This document shows positions 30,644 to 41,243 of a DNA stretch of 64,000 bases, piece after piece. The first letter of the stretch is position 1. Every line of letters starts with the position of its first letter. Source of the DNA: Deinandra increscens subsp. villosa (lineage: Eukaryota > Streptophyta > Magnoliopsida > Asterales > Asteraceae); assembly GCA_039602395.1 (NCBI GenBank), contig JBCNJP010000003.1, forward strand, positions 64,656,278 to 64,720,277, read 5' to 3'. The notes under the pieces are model-generated. The model saw only the letters and a program-made list of their open reading frames with translations. It was not told the origin of the DNA and ran no database searches. A program made the position numbers and the translations under genes.

Positions 30644-31004
30644 TCAGCCTCCTGAGATGAAGTTGATTATCTGGGCATCCTGTGGTGGAGAAGCTGCTCT
30701 CTGAGGCACCTTGTCGACTTCCTGAGTCTTGATCTTCTTTCTGCCAATCAATTCTTTAAGATGCCCCTTGCTGAGTAGATAGCTGATTTCCTTTCGGAGT
30801 GCTATACATTCGTCTGTTAGGTGGCCAAAATCTTCATGGAAGGCACACCACTTGGTCTTGTCTTTCCAGGATCCTTGTTTAGTATCCTTTCTGGGCCATC
30901 TTGCCTTTTCACCTAGATCCTGCATAGCACACATCAAACCACCAATGTCAACGGAAAAATAGTATTCAGATACCTTGGGATACTCCTCCTCACCATCGAC
31001 TTGG
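30644..31004 (-). pseudogene. gag: Tat A gag, C-terminal part
   Basis: This is the C-terminal gag with the Tat-type zinc-finger variant (KWCAFHEDFGHLTDEC) and the end IINFISGG, followed by TGA at 30644-30646. The frame downstream continues into protease, with one further stop (TCC TGA) that element B lacks. The right side is cut by the foreign insert at 31005. Confidence 0.8.
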
Positions 31005-31156
31005 GACTCATCCTAAGTGAGGGCTTAGCCAACGACACGAATATGAGGCACTTGGTGAACAGCAGTGTCTTCAAGGCGGCCCGCACGACTCATCCTAAGT
31101 GAGGGCTTAGCCAACGACACGAATATGAGGCACATGGTGAACAGCAGTGTCTACAA
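31005..31156. repeat. Direct duplication, about 71 bp, 81-bp period
   Basis: GACTCATCCTAAGTGAGGGC and the following 51 bases occur at 31005 and 31086 with two mismatches. They lie right at the left junction of the foreign insert. Confidence 0.85.
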
Positions 31157-34100
31157 GCGGGAAAGCAGCGCTCAATCCGTATCGACATCGACTAAATCCG
31201 TCTCGCGTAAACCTGTATCGACTACATCTGCCCTACCCTTTACTTGACTTGACCGGTCTTAAGCTTAAGCTAACTCTTTCCCGACTGGAAGGAACTCTAG
31301 AGTAGCTCCTTAGCTGCTAACTGGCTGGACAAGCGGCTCTCGTGGCTTTCTTTCCTTCTTTAGAATAGCCCTTTTCTTTGAAAGTAGTCCCCAGAGCAGA
31401 GGTGTGGACTAAAGGAATAGCACAAGCGCTAATCTAAGGATAGTTTTCAATCAATCCCTATAGGGATGAAAAGAGAGCGTCTAAACAGAGTCCTGTGGGG
31501 ATATAGAAATAGAAACCCTCTCTTCGACTCTTCTGTTGATCGTAGACCATCCTTTGATTTCAAATCAACAGATTCATTGAGCAATTCTTGAGTAAACTAA
31601 TAGAATTCAAAGAATTAGCGTAGTATCAGGACTCAAACTCCCTCTACAGGCCTTCTCTCTGCTCGTCTAGCTTGCGCTACTCCTTTCTCTTTCTCGATAT
31701 AGTCCCCTGGAAATAGAAATGAGCTAGAGCTCCCAGTCCTTTCTAAGGTACGAAGTGGCTTAGTTGAACATAGTGAGACTAAGGGGCGAAGCTGCTTACT
31801 TGATAGAGTAAGGAATTTATACCCTTTGGATCGAACTAGGAATCATACATTCGCTGAATGACTCGACAACCAGGTATTTCACTTACCTGCACATAAGCTT
31901 CCTATATTCTCTATAACATCCCATCTCCTTTCATAGCGCCTGCTTCCCGAAAAGATAGACTTCCTATCAAATCAGTCCCCAGAGAGATCCATCCGATGGT
32001 CTTTCACTCTCTCGCTTCGTCTTCCCAGCTATCCTTTATATGCAGGTAAGATCAGATCGAATGCTCATTCTGGCTTCTCTCCCACTACTCCACCCTATTT
32101 CTTATTATTATTTAACTATTTTAGATTGAACAACGGACAGCTTATGCTTCTAATAGATTCCTAGCTAGCTAAGATGCTAGCCCGAGAAGTGCTCCTCGAC
32201 AGATGGAATCTCCTGGGATCGAGCTAATCTTTCTTTCGCTTGTAAGAAGCATTATGCTTTGTCTACCAATTCCTTTAAGAGTTCTTACAGGAGAGCCAGC
32301 TGAAAGATGAGACGAGACTCTTATTCTCCTCCCGCCCATATACCAGACCAAAATGATAAAAGAGCTTTCTCACGTCCATCTATCAGTCTTATTTCCTCCA
32401 GCTCCCGCTTTTGCTATTGTAGCAGCTCCGGCCTTTGCCTCATCTAAGGGGTCGGGGGTGGGATTTAGAAAGAGTAAAGTTACTAGTTATGCCTGCCCGG
32501 CAGTGAAAAAGCAATCGATCGTACGACCCCTTCAAAGATCTATCTATATTTTCTTTCTTCTACAAAGAAAGAAAACTGTCAAGCAAGGAAGGCGCAGTAA
32601 AGAAAGCCTTATGCTGGGCTTAAGCAAGCTAGTACGCCTAGTAGCATACAGAGCGATGCGTCTCGAAGGAGGCAAAGCCCCACTCTACCACACAATCTAT
32701 ATATATGATTTATAATCCCACGCTGAGTTCGTTTTCTCTTTATTTTTCGATCAATGCCGAATAACCCTATTCTATTAGCTTAGTTTCCCAGTAACCTTTT
32801 TTTACCTAGGTTTCCTCCCAATCCAATCTATTGCAGACTCGTCGGTCGGTTTTAGGACGCCTCACCAGCTTCACAGGTGAGTTTCCCACGCCCCAAAAAG
32901 CCCCTTTTCGAGGCTCTGCTTTATGGTTCTTTCTTATGCCGAAAAGAGCTCTTTCATTGAGAAGTTGGTCCTGGGGCTGAAATCATTTCTTTAGTTGACC
33001 CCGCAGCTAAGAGCTAAGGCAGTCGCAGAAGAGCTTGTTTCATAATCAGATAAAGGAATTGGGACAACCCAAGCCAAGGATGATGCAAAACCTTTGGCAC
33101 CAGCTAAGGCGACCTCCTGCGCAGGGTAGATGAAAGGTATGCCCATTGTACCCGTGGTTGGTGCATTCATTGATGCAAGTCCCGGATCGATCTATTTATT
33201 CTTTCGGCTAGCCGTATTCATTCCTCTCCTTTCAGTCGAGTCACATCATTCCTCTCCTTTCAGTCGAGTCACATCATTCCTCTCCTTTCAGTCGAGCTGA
33301 ATTACATTCACCCTCTTCTCTCTTTCGCCCATCTACCTCGGCTGCCTTGTCTTCTTCAGTCGGAACATAACCCAGCCTATAAGTTGCCTTGTGATTCACA
33401 AAGTTTGGTGACCCCTTGGTCTTGCTCAAGAATCAGACCGACGAAAGCTGCCTCTTAAACGAACACAGAAAAACCAAGAACGAAAGAGGTTTCGAGTTTC
33501 AAGCCTCATCTTTGAAACTGAAATCGGCTAAAAAGTAACAGAATAGGCTTTAGAGTAGCTCTTTCCAAATAGGTCGAGTAGCCGCCCTTTATAGTATAGA
33601 AATCGAATGAAAAGGAGCTCTCTAGTTGGGATTTACACGCACAGCCTTCTCCTATGAGTCTGCCTATGTTACGCGCCTGCCTTTGATAACCTTTCAGCTG
33701 GTTCCCTTCGTCGGCATCATTGAACCTCGTTAGCATTTCTAAAAGAATTGGAGGCTCAAAACGAATGGTCAAAGGAATTTATGATTCGTGTTTAGTCTCC
33801 GATCTTCGCCTAGTCTTCGAACCTGCACTGTATAGAGGGGAACAAGCTCAGACATATAGCAAGACTAGAACTCCTATTGCATGCATCGATACCAGACCAG
33901 ACAAACGCCCACAGCACTTTAGCATAGTGAAAGTCTCTCTTAATTACGCATTAGCTTGAAGTGAAACTTCCGTCTATGTAAGAAAAGTCTTAACCTCCCT
34001 TACTTTGTGGGCGCACTGACCAAAGACCTACTCCTGCTTAGCGCACGAGACTCACTTTAGCCTTGCTTATTTCACCTTCGGGTACTAGAAGCATATAGTC

Positions 34101-34269
34101 TATTAGCTCTCTATAGATTCACTCTTTTTCTTAAAAGAAAGATAGAAGGGCAGCTACAGACTCTGTTCCTTATCGCTTCGTTTGCTATCCTACCCTACTT
34201 CGCTAGCTAGACTATCGCAAGTCATTTATACCAAAAGACCTGGCCATCGCCAACCAATATGAGGCACTT
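31005..34269. other. Organelle-like (probably mitochondrial) insert in Tat A gag
   Basis: About 3.27 kb with no similarity to element B, which is continuous here. Its texture (CTTTC/GAAAG-rich, moderate GC, many short direct repeats such as a 24-bp unit repeated at 33215-33295, no long ORF) resembles intergenic DNA of plant mitochondria. That origin is inference. No rRNA, tRNA or known mitochondrial gene was recognised. The 14-mer AATATGAGGCACTT occurs near both ends (31040 and 34256). The left end is an 81-bp-period duplication. Confidence 0.5.
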
Positions 34270-35724
34270 TCGGGCGTATGGACGAGATCTATATGGCTTC
34301 CTGGGGGATTCCGCCTTCTTGCTGTTGGGATCATACTTAGGAACCTCCAATCTTTGGTGGATTCTCTTGTCATCTTCTAAACGGATAAATCTCAAGGCTC
34401 TACTACGTACTTCGTCAAGGTTCCTGCAAGGAGCCATAACAAGGTCATCATAAAAACGTGAATCTTTGGAGAGCCCCATTTTAAAGGCTTCCACGGCTGC
34501 TGCCATATCCAGATTAGGAATCTCAAGAGACTCTCGTCCGAATCTGGCGATATAATCCCTGAGAGGCTCATCTGGCTTCTGAATTATTCGGTATAGGTCG
34601 CCTGTGAGCTTCTCAAAGGTCCTGCTACAAGAAAATTGATTGTTAAACAAGTTGACTAAATGAGAAAATGATGTAATAGTGTTAGGAGGAATGCTCAGTA
34701 GTCATTTCATGGTTGGCCTTGTTAAAGTTGATCCGAAGCCTTTGCATAGACAGGCTTCTTTGATTTCTATCGGAATGGGATTGATCTCCATACGCTCCCG
34801 GTAATGTGCCACGTGTTCCTCAGGATCTGTGGTTCCATCATAAAGCTTCATGCTTGGAGTCTGGAAACGCTTCGGGATCTCCACCTGGGATATTGGCCAG
34901 GTAAATCTAGAGATCTTGTGGCTTTCCAAAGGAACCTCAGGAATAGGCTTCAGGATCCCTGGAACATTTGATATCATTTCTTTCAACTTCTGAAGCTCCC
35001 TGGCGATACTTGGATGAATACCTGCATCATAAGGAGCACCCTGGTTAGAAATAATAGGAATTGAGTTGGTCACGTTACCAGAGGCAGGATTCTGGAATGG
35101 AATCCTGGGACTGTAGCCATGGTTCACTGGGAAGCTTGGCTCTGTACTGGCTGCTGTTTGCATGGGTATGTCGTCACCATCATGCACTTCTGAGGAGCTG
35201 GTCTTGAAGATTCCTGCAGAAACTGAAGGGTTAGTGTATTGATATCCTTGGAGATCCTGACTTGGATTTCCTGCAGAAAAAGGATATCCTTGGGACGGTG
35301 AGGCCGAGGATCCCGACAATGACGGAATCCAAGGACCCTTGTAGCGTGACTGTGAGGACTCTGGCAGAACAGCTCCTGAAAATCCAGCAGTGCTTTCAAC
35401 ATATCCAGCGGCTTGAGAAGTCATTGTAGGGGCTGTAGTAAAGCCTGATGCTGACTTGTAACTGTAGCGAGATTGATTGGTCTTTTCTTGCTGATCCATT
35501 TGATTTTTCACCTGCCTAATCAAAGCAAACAAATCATTATTAGTAATAACAGGATCAATAGATTGAACCTGGGATCCCGTAAAGACAGGATAGTCAGTTT
35601 TTCTCGGCTGATCGTCCACTTTCTTCTGACGGTCCATAGTCTTCTTCTGGCTTCCTGGAGTGGAAGTAAGAGGAGGAATGGAGGACGAGGTAGAGGCCGA
35701 AACGGATTTCTGTGGGTTTGACAT
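34270..35724 (-). pseudogene. gag: Tat A gag, N-terminal part
   Basis: It starts MSNPQKSV at 35724, by match to element B (47099). The frame is open further upstream to 35808 but that part is leader. It contains the capsid region (KLYDGTTDPEEHVAHYRERM; LEIPNLDMAAAVEAFKMGL). A TGA at 34702 replaces the Trp codon of element B. About 40 residues present in B after KTNQ are missing in A. It ends at the foreign insert at 34269. Confidence 0.8.
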
Positions 35725-35791
35725 CTTTGGGATTGGAGATCGAATGAAGCGAAGGAGATATAGGATTTTGGTAAGACTAAGCACCACTTGC

Positions 35792-35808
35792 CCCACGGTG
35801 GGCACCAA
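35792..35808 (-). promoter_or_regulatory. Tat A primer-binding site
   Basis: The minus strand reads TGGTGCCCACCGTGGGG two bases inside the 5' LTR, a form common in the Tat lineage. The tRNA was not determined from sequence alone. Element B has TGGCGCCCACC at 47167-47183. Confidence 0.7.
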
Positions 35809-35810
35809 AC

Positions 35811-36451
35811 TGTTTTGGTAAAAAATTCACTTAGGAATCCTGTATTCCAAACTTAGATTGTGAGGTAGAGTGCTTAACGATCAAATGAGCAAGTAATCCA
35901 AGCTAGGATGATGACACAAGGATTTAGCGAGGAAAACTCCAGAATCCTTCGAGTTGCCTCTAGGAATCCTGGATAAAAACCTCGGGTGCCGGCTGGAAAA
36001 CCGCCACCAAGTCAATATTATTAATGATCGAACAATTCGTTACAACGGGTTCGAGGTTTGATCGATCAAAGCTAAGTGTTACAATGATTTGTATTCGTAA
36101 ACAAGCTAGTGTGAATGTGTTGTGTGTGTTCCTATTGATCGAGTCCTCGTTTATATAACAAATAACAACTAACTAACTATCCGGGATTCCCGGGATCCTC
36201 TTTCTCCACTTCTCTTGAGCGTTGAGGGAGATGCGACGCACTTCTCCACGTGCCAGTTAGTTTTAGACCGAGTCTTCAGGAGTTGGTTAGGTCCCATAAC
36301 GTTCCTGAAAACAAATAAAGCACATGGCAAAAATAAGGGTTAGTCGGTAATAAAATTTCAGGATACCTGACTGGACGGGATTCCCAAATCGTAGTGAGAT
36401 TCCTAGTATTGCGCAGCTTCTCTGTAAGCATCCTGAAATCGACCCCTAACA
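35811..36451 (-). repeat. Tat A 5' LTR (641 bp)
   Basis: Same length as the left copy. A TATA box (TTATATAA, 36151-36158) lies on the minus strand. It is followed by target duplication GCAGG. About six substitutions separate the two LTRs by eye. Confidence 0.88.
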
Positions 36452-37202
36452 GCAGGACATTGAATGCAATGCTTACAATAAGAGTCATAGTTCTAGTGTG
36501 TTGAATGTGTCTAAAATTGAGTGTGTTGAATTTTCTAAGTTTGTCTTGGATGTTTCAAAGGCTGTGACAAAAATTTCTGGGTCTAACATTTTTAGTGATC
36601 AAACTTCTTTTAATGTGTTTTCAGTAGGTAAAACTGATAATTGTGTGAAATCGGTGAAAAAGGGAAAGGGACCATGGGTTGTTGATTCCCCAACCCCTGG
36701 AATGTTTGTGTTTGGTAATTCTGATGTTGTTGTGAATGTTAAAAGGGAAAGGGGGTCTAAACCCCAAGACTTCGTTCCATATCCTGAAGTCACCAATGCT
36801 TATGATCAACATGTGCCAGTAAAGCGGGAGTATGTTTTGTCCACTCGTCCTAAAGGCAAAACATATTGGATCCACAAACATGCTGCTAAACCAAAATGGC
36901 AGTCCACTGGGCGACAAGTTTCCTAGTCTCATGCTTATCCTAAGAAGCAATCATGTCACAATTGTGGCAAACCTGATCATGTTGCTCGAAATTGTTTGAA
37001 TAGACCATATCAGCCTTACTACCCTAAGAAACAGCAGCAGAATAAAGGTTCAAACATACAGGCACATAATCATGTTGTTCAAATGTCACTAAAACGAGTT
37101 GTGATGATGAGACCACCTTAACAAAAGTCACCCAACTTAAAACAAGTCAAATTTACAAAAAGTGTGTCAAAAGAGGGTACAAAGGGTCAAAATGATCGTT
37201 GG
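36452..37202 (+). pseudogene. gag: Copia-II gag, second part (second zinc knuckle)
   Basis: This continues copia-II gag after Tat A. Reading GCAGG-ACATTGAATGC restores the frame across the insertion. A second CCHC knuckle (CHNCGKPDHVARNC) lies near 36955-37000, after a TAG at 36924 that fits a CAG-to-TAG change. Basic Lys/Gln-rich sequence follows. It is cut by Tat B at 37203 and resumes at 47821. Confidence 0.7.
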
Positions 37203-37833
37203 TGTTTTGGTCAAAAATTCACAAAGGAATTTCGTATTCCAAACTTAGAATGTGAGGTAGTGTGCTTGCTAATATGTTCGAAATGTAAAACTGAACACAA
37301 GGATGTAACGAGGGAAAAATCCAGGATTCTTCGAGTTGCCTCTAGGAATCCTAGCAAAAAAACCTCGGGAGCCGGCCTGAAGAGCCCGCTACCACACAAT
37401 TTTATTGATAGGAAACTAAAAATTACAAGTGTTTTGGAGGTTTGATCGATCAGGCTAAGTGTTACAGAGATCGTATGCTATCAGAGCTAATGTGAGAGTG
37501 AGTTGTGTGTTCCTACTGATCGAACCCTCGATTTATATAACAAACTAACAACTAACTAACTATCCGGGATTCTCAGGATCTTCTTTCTCCACTTCTCTCG
37601 ACCGTTGAAGGAGATGCGACCCACTTTCCCACGTGCCAGTTAGTTAAGACCGAGTCTTCAGGAGACGGTTAGGCTCTACAACGTTCCTGAAAACAAATAA
37701 AGCACATGGCAAAAATAAAGGTTAGTCGATAACAAATATTCAGGATACCTGACTGGACGAGATTCCCAAATCGTAACGAGATTCCTGGTCTTATGCAGCT
37801 TTCCTATGAGCATCCTGAAATCGACCCCTAACA
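37203..37833 (-). repeat. Tat B 3' LTR (631 bp)
   Basis: TGTTTTGG...CCCCTAACA on plus. The polypurine tract lies adjacent at 37834-37846, on the minus strand. Confidence 0.88.
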
Positions 37834-38113
37834 ATTGCCCCCGAATCTCGGCTGCCTGTGGATAAGATTTACAGCTGGCGAGATTCGCTTAACCCAGTAT
37901 TTCACGCCGTTATCACGGTAAAAACAGTTAGATGTGACGTTTTTTACGGCGTCCGATTGATGGGATAACCATCATTACTTTTCTTTAAATACAAGATTCC
38001 GAGATCATATCTCCACCATCTTCACCCAAAAAACCCTTTCGAGCTTCTTCGACGTTTCAGGTCAGTTTCTTCTCTTCTTCTCCGGCTTCTTTTCGTTTTA
38101 CTCTATTCCGGTC

Positions 38114-39821
38114 ATGGCGAAGAAGAACACTCGTTCTGCCACTCCTTCCTCCTCGTTGAACATCGAGGACTTCATTGATCAGGGGATTCTTCCCTACAAT
38201 GAAGAAGAAACCTGCAATTTCAGCGATGGCGACATCCGCCAGTTGAAGGAATCTGGTCTCTTTCCGCCGTCGGCCGTCATTCGGAGTTTTGATTCCCGGC
38301 TGAAAGCCGATTGCATGTCCAAAACCTGGGTTTGTTTTCTCTACTATCCCTTTCTTCTTGGAATGTCTTATCCCTTTCCGGCCATCGTAAACGAATTCTT
38401 CAAAATCACTGGCCTTTCCTACTCCCAAACAATGCCGATGGTTTGGAGGATTCTTTTCTCTCTCGATAACTTGAACAACTCCTGGAAGCTTGAGATGGGG
38501 ATTCCCGAAGTTTGTGCCGCTTACAACCTGAGAACCCACGGGTTCAGTCGCTTCGTTCTTCAAGCCCGCTCTTCCTACTCCCAATTGATTCCTCGTGCAT
38601 CACACAATGATCACGACTGGAAGAGAAAGTTCTTTTTTGTCAAACGTGAATCCATTGTTGGGGGTGATTCATTGCCGATGAAGTGGGTTCTGAAGGGTAG
38701 GAAACTGATTTAGGCATTGTATTTGAGTTTCTTTGAATTTTGCTAATGATCTTTTAATGTTCCTTGCAGCTCCCAAATTTTCTGATCTTGTTGATGTGAC
38801 TGAAGAAGTTGTAGAAAGGACTGCCTCTTTTCTGGAGATCCCGCCTGCTGACAGAACCTTCGCTATCGAGAGCGCCAACAGCGAACAGAGCTTCTCAGTC
38901 GACCATTCAGAAGCCGTCATGTCTAGTATGTAGTTGAACTTCTCGAGCATATTTTTTGAATTAGGCTTCCTAATCCTGACTGCTTTCTTTATTTCATACT
39001 AGCAGCTCCCAAACCTGCAACTGGATTCTCCCTGGATGATCTGACCTCCTACCTGGAGATGAAAGAGGAGAAGCCCGAGCCCCTGGCCAGCATCCGACCC
39101 CCTACTACCAGGGCCAAAACAGCTTCCTCCAGCAAGAAGAGGAAGGGCTCGGAGGGTACTGTATTCCTGGAGAGCTTTGATGGACTGAGCCCCGCGGAGA
39201 CTGGTAACAAGCTTCTAAGCCTGCATACAACGACAAAACTGGTAAGTGTATACATAGGATTCTCATACCTTAGCGGCATCCGGCAAATGGCTGAGATTCC
39301 CAATTGATCCCATTGTCTTTCTTTCACAGGGCATCGAGCAGCTTAGCGCTGCGTGCATTGAGGCTGAGACCAAGCTGGCAATGGTCCAGAAGAAGCTTGA
39401 TGAGGCAAGGAACACCATCCGCATCCAAGGTGAGATAGCTGAGGGCAAGACCCGTAATTATGAGCACAAGCTGAGAGAGCAGGAGCTGAAGTTCCAGGTA
39501 GCCGCGCAGGTGAAGGATGCTATCTCCAAGCAGTCAGCTGCTCGCAGTGTGCTCCAGGCAATGCTGAAAATGGCAGCAGAAGCTGAAGCCGAGGGGGTCA
39601 CTTGCTCGAAATAGAAAGTGGATGCCTGGAAGCTATCTTTGGAGAAACTGGAGAAGGCTGGAATCCCGACTAGTGGAGACAAGCTTCCTTTGGTTGATGC
39701 TGCCGGTGCTGATGCGGGTGAAAAGGGGAAGTTTGTGGAGAAGGCAGACGAAGAAGATGCTGGCGGGAAGCTGGAGATTCCCGAGAAGGCGATGGGCGAT
39801 GAGGACGATGCAACGGTCTGA
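38114..39821 (+). pseudogene. Antisense four-exon gene of Tat element B (one nonsense)
   Basis: Exons are 38114-38696, 38770-38925, 39006-39241 and 39330-39821. Lengths (583, 156, 236, 492) are identical to those in element A, with introns of 73, 80 and 88 nt and conserved GT-AG ends. The domain order is the same: Transposase_28-like N-terminus, basic linker, coiled coil, acidic tail. Exon 4 carries TAG at 39612-39614 where A has TGG (Trp), so the product would lose the last 70 residues. Many differences from A in exon 1 are at third codon positions, which suggests past selection on the protein. Confidence 0.72.
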
Positions 39822-40665
39822 GCCCTCTTTTTTAGTCTGTAGTTTGTTTTGGTGACGTGTATGTCTTTAAAGAATTTCCTTTCCTTGTCTTTGCTAAAAC
39901 AATACTAGAACAAGTAACAACAATGGTTGGGGATCCTGGTGGAGGGATCTTGCAGTTTGCAAGACGAAGCCAGGGTTTCCAATAAGCTTTTGACCTATGA
40001 GCTTCCCAAGGGGAGGGATCCTGAGGTTTTCAGGACGAACTTTGGGAAGCTCAAATCCCATTATGTTAATAATATTATCGTATTTTGATCATTTCGAATG
40101 TGTTTTGTATTTACTTTGTATATCTTTAGAAATTCGAAACATGGTCGGTAACAAAAATTCATCTAAATCAATTATTAATTTTGTGGTGAAGTTTAAAATC
40201 TCTATAGGGTTAAGGTCAATTGAATCAAATAAACATACTATTCTAGCCTTTAGGATTTTGCTTATGCAATAATCTCTATATAATCAAGAATCCTATCAGG
40301 AAACCTCACTGGGATCCTGACAGGTTACCTTATAGAGTTTCAGACCGTTGGCTTCAGGATTCTGACGAGAATCTCATTTATGTTAGAACTTGCGATCTTG
40401 GGAAGGCCTTTCCTCAGGATTCTAACAGGAATCCAAATATAATCTTCCGCAACTCAAAGCCTCAATCGACTTTTAGATTCAAGCGATCATTTCTTTTTTC
40501 ACCTTGTTTGGGATTCCTACGAGAATCCTGAATACACTTTTCTCGGCATTCGTTTCAACTTACTCCAGAACCCGAAACAATCATAAGAAGCTTCTTGGCC
40601 TTCGGCCGAAGCCGATGCTTTCGAGAGCAAGTTAAGTTTAAAAATGAGTTGGGAATAAACCCATG
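39822..40665. other. Noncoding spacer, Tat B
   Basis: Counterpart of 25297-26040, with the same GGATCCTG-type words and no coding signal. It includes about 100 bp (near 40430-40530) not matched in A. Confidence 0.45.
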
Positions 40666-40746
40666 CATTTCTGGGGACAAGCCCGTGCAATTCTGGGGAC
40701 AAGCCCGTGCAAACGTGGGACTAAGCCAATTCTGGGGACAAGCCCA
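40666..40746. repeat. 22-bp repeat, two units plus degenerate unit (Tat B)
   Basis: Same unit as the eight-copy array in element A, showing copy-number change between two members of one family. Confidence 0.9.
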
Positions 40747-41090
40747 TACGTATGTGACATGAAAATGCCAAAACCTTAGATAACACGTCAGTGTTATAAA
40801 CCTTGAGAATCCTCCCAGCAGCTTCCAGTGACAAGATTATCAGCCACCCCTGGAGTGGACTGGTCCGGCCACCTTGAGCATACTGGTGGACAACGTGCGC
40901 TCCTGGCGAGGGTCGTGCGCTACTGGCGATTACCCAAACGTAGAAGAGGTGAAATCCTCTTAAACCTTAGAAGGTATGCAGGATACCTTAAACGGAGGAG
41001 AGGTGATCAGCCTCTAACTGGGGATACACCCAAATTACTTTAGTTAGGATTCTGAGAATCTGCAAAACACTCAACACTTGGTGAGGGGTG

Positions 41091-41111
41091 GGTGTTAGCT
41101 TAGCTAACACC
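41091..41111. other. Conserved 9-bp hairpin (Tat B)
   Basis: GGTGTTAGC-TTA-GCTAACACC. The stem is unchanged from element A while the loop differs. It lies 133 bp past the pol stop, the same distance as in A. Confidence 0.6.
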
Positions 41112-41243
41112 ACTCCGATGCTTAAGTCAGTAATGAGTCATAAAAATAATAAGAATAAATTGAAATAGGATTAGTATACGTACCTTGGATTATTTATACA
41201 GTGAGGATCCTTGGGATTTTGCCTGAGATTCTCAATGGGATTC

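Larger units (their letters stand above)
22663..36451 (-). mobile_element. Tat-lineage Ty3/gypsy element A
   Basis: 13.8 kb with 641-bp LTRs and a perfect 5-bp duplication GCAGG (22658-22662 and 36452-36456). Gag, protease and pol lie on the minus strand. A second RNase H domain after the first identifies the Tat lineage. A plus-strand spliced gene occupies the pol-to-3'-LTR interval. Disruptions are a 3.3 kb organelle-like insert in gag, nonsense changes in gag and pol, and a 1-bp frameshift in pol. By-eye LTR comparison gives about six substitutions, so it is older than the Tekay element and similar in age to element B. Confidence 0.9.

Noticed and set aside
32353..33959. Small ORFs in the organelle-like insert as genes
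   Set aside because: None contains a motif of a known mitochondrial or chloroplast protein, and all are short and Ser/Arg-rich.
22663..36451. Tat A as a host gene cluster with an intron-rich gene
   Set aside because: LTRs, 5-bp duplication and dual RNase H pol show it is an LTR element; the spliced gene lies entirely within it and recurs in element B.
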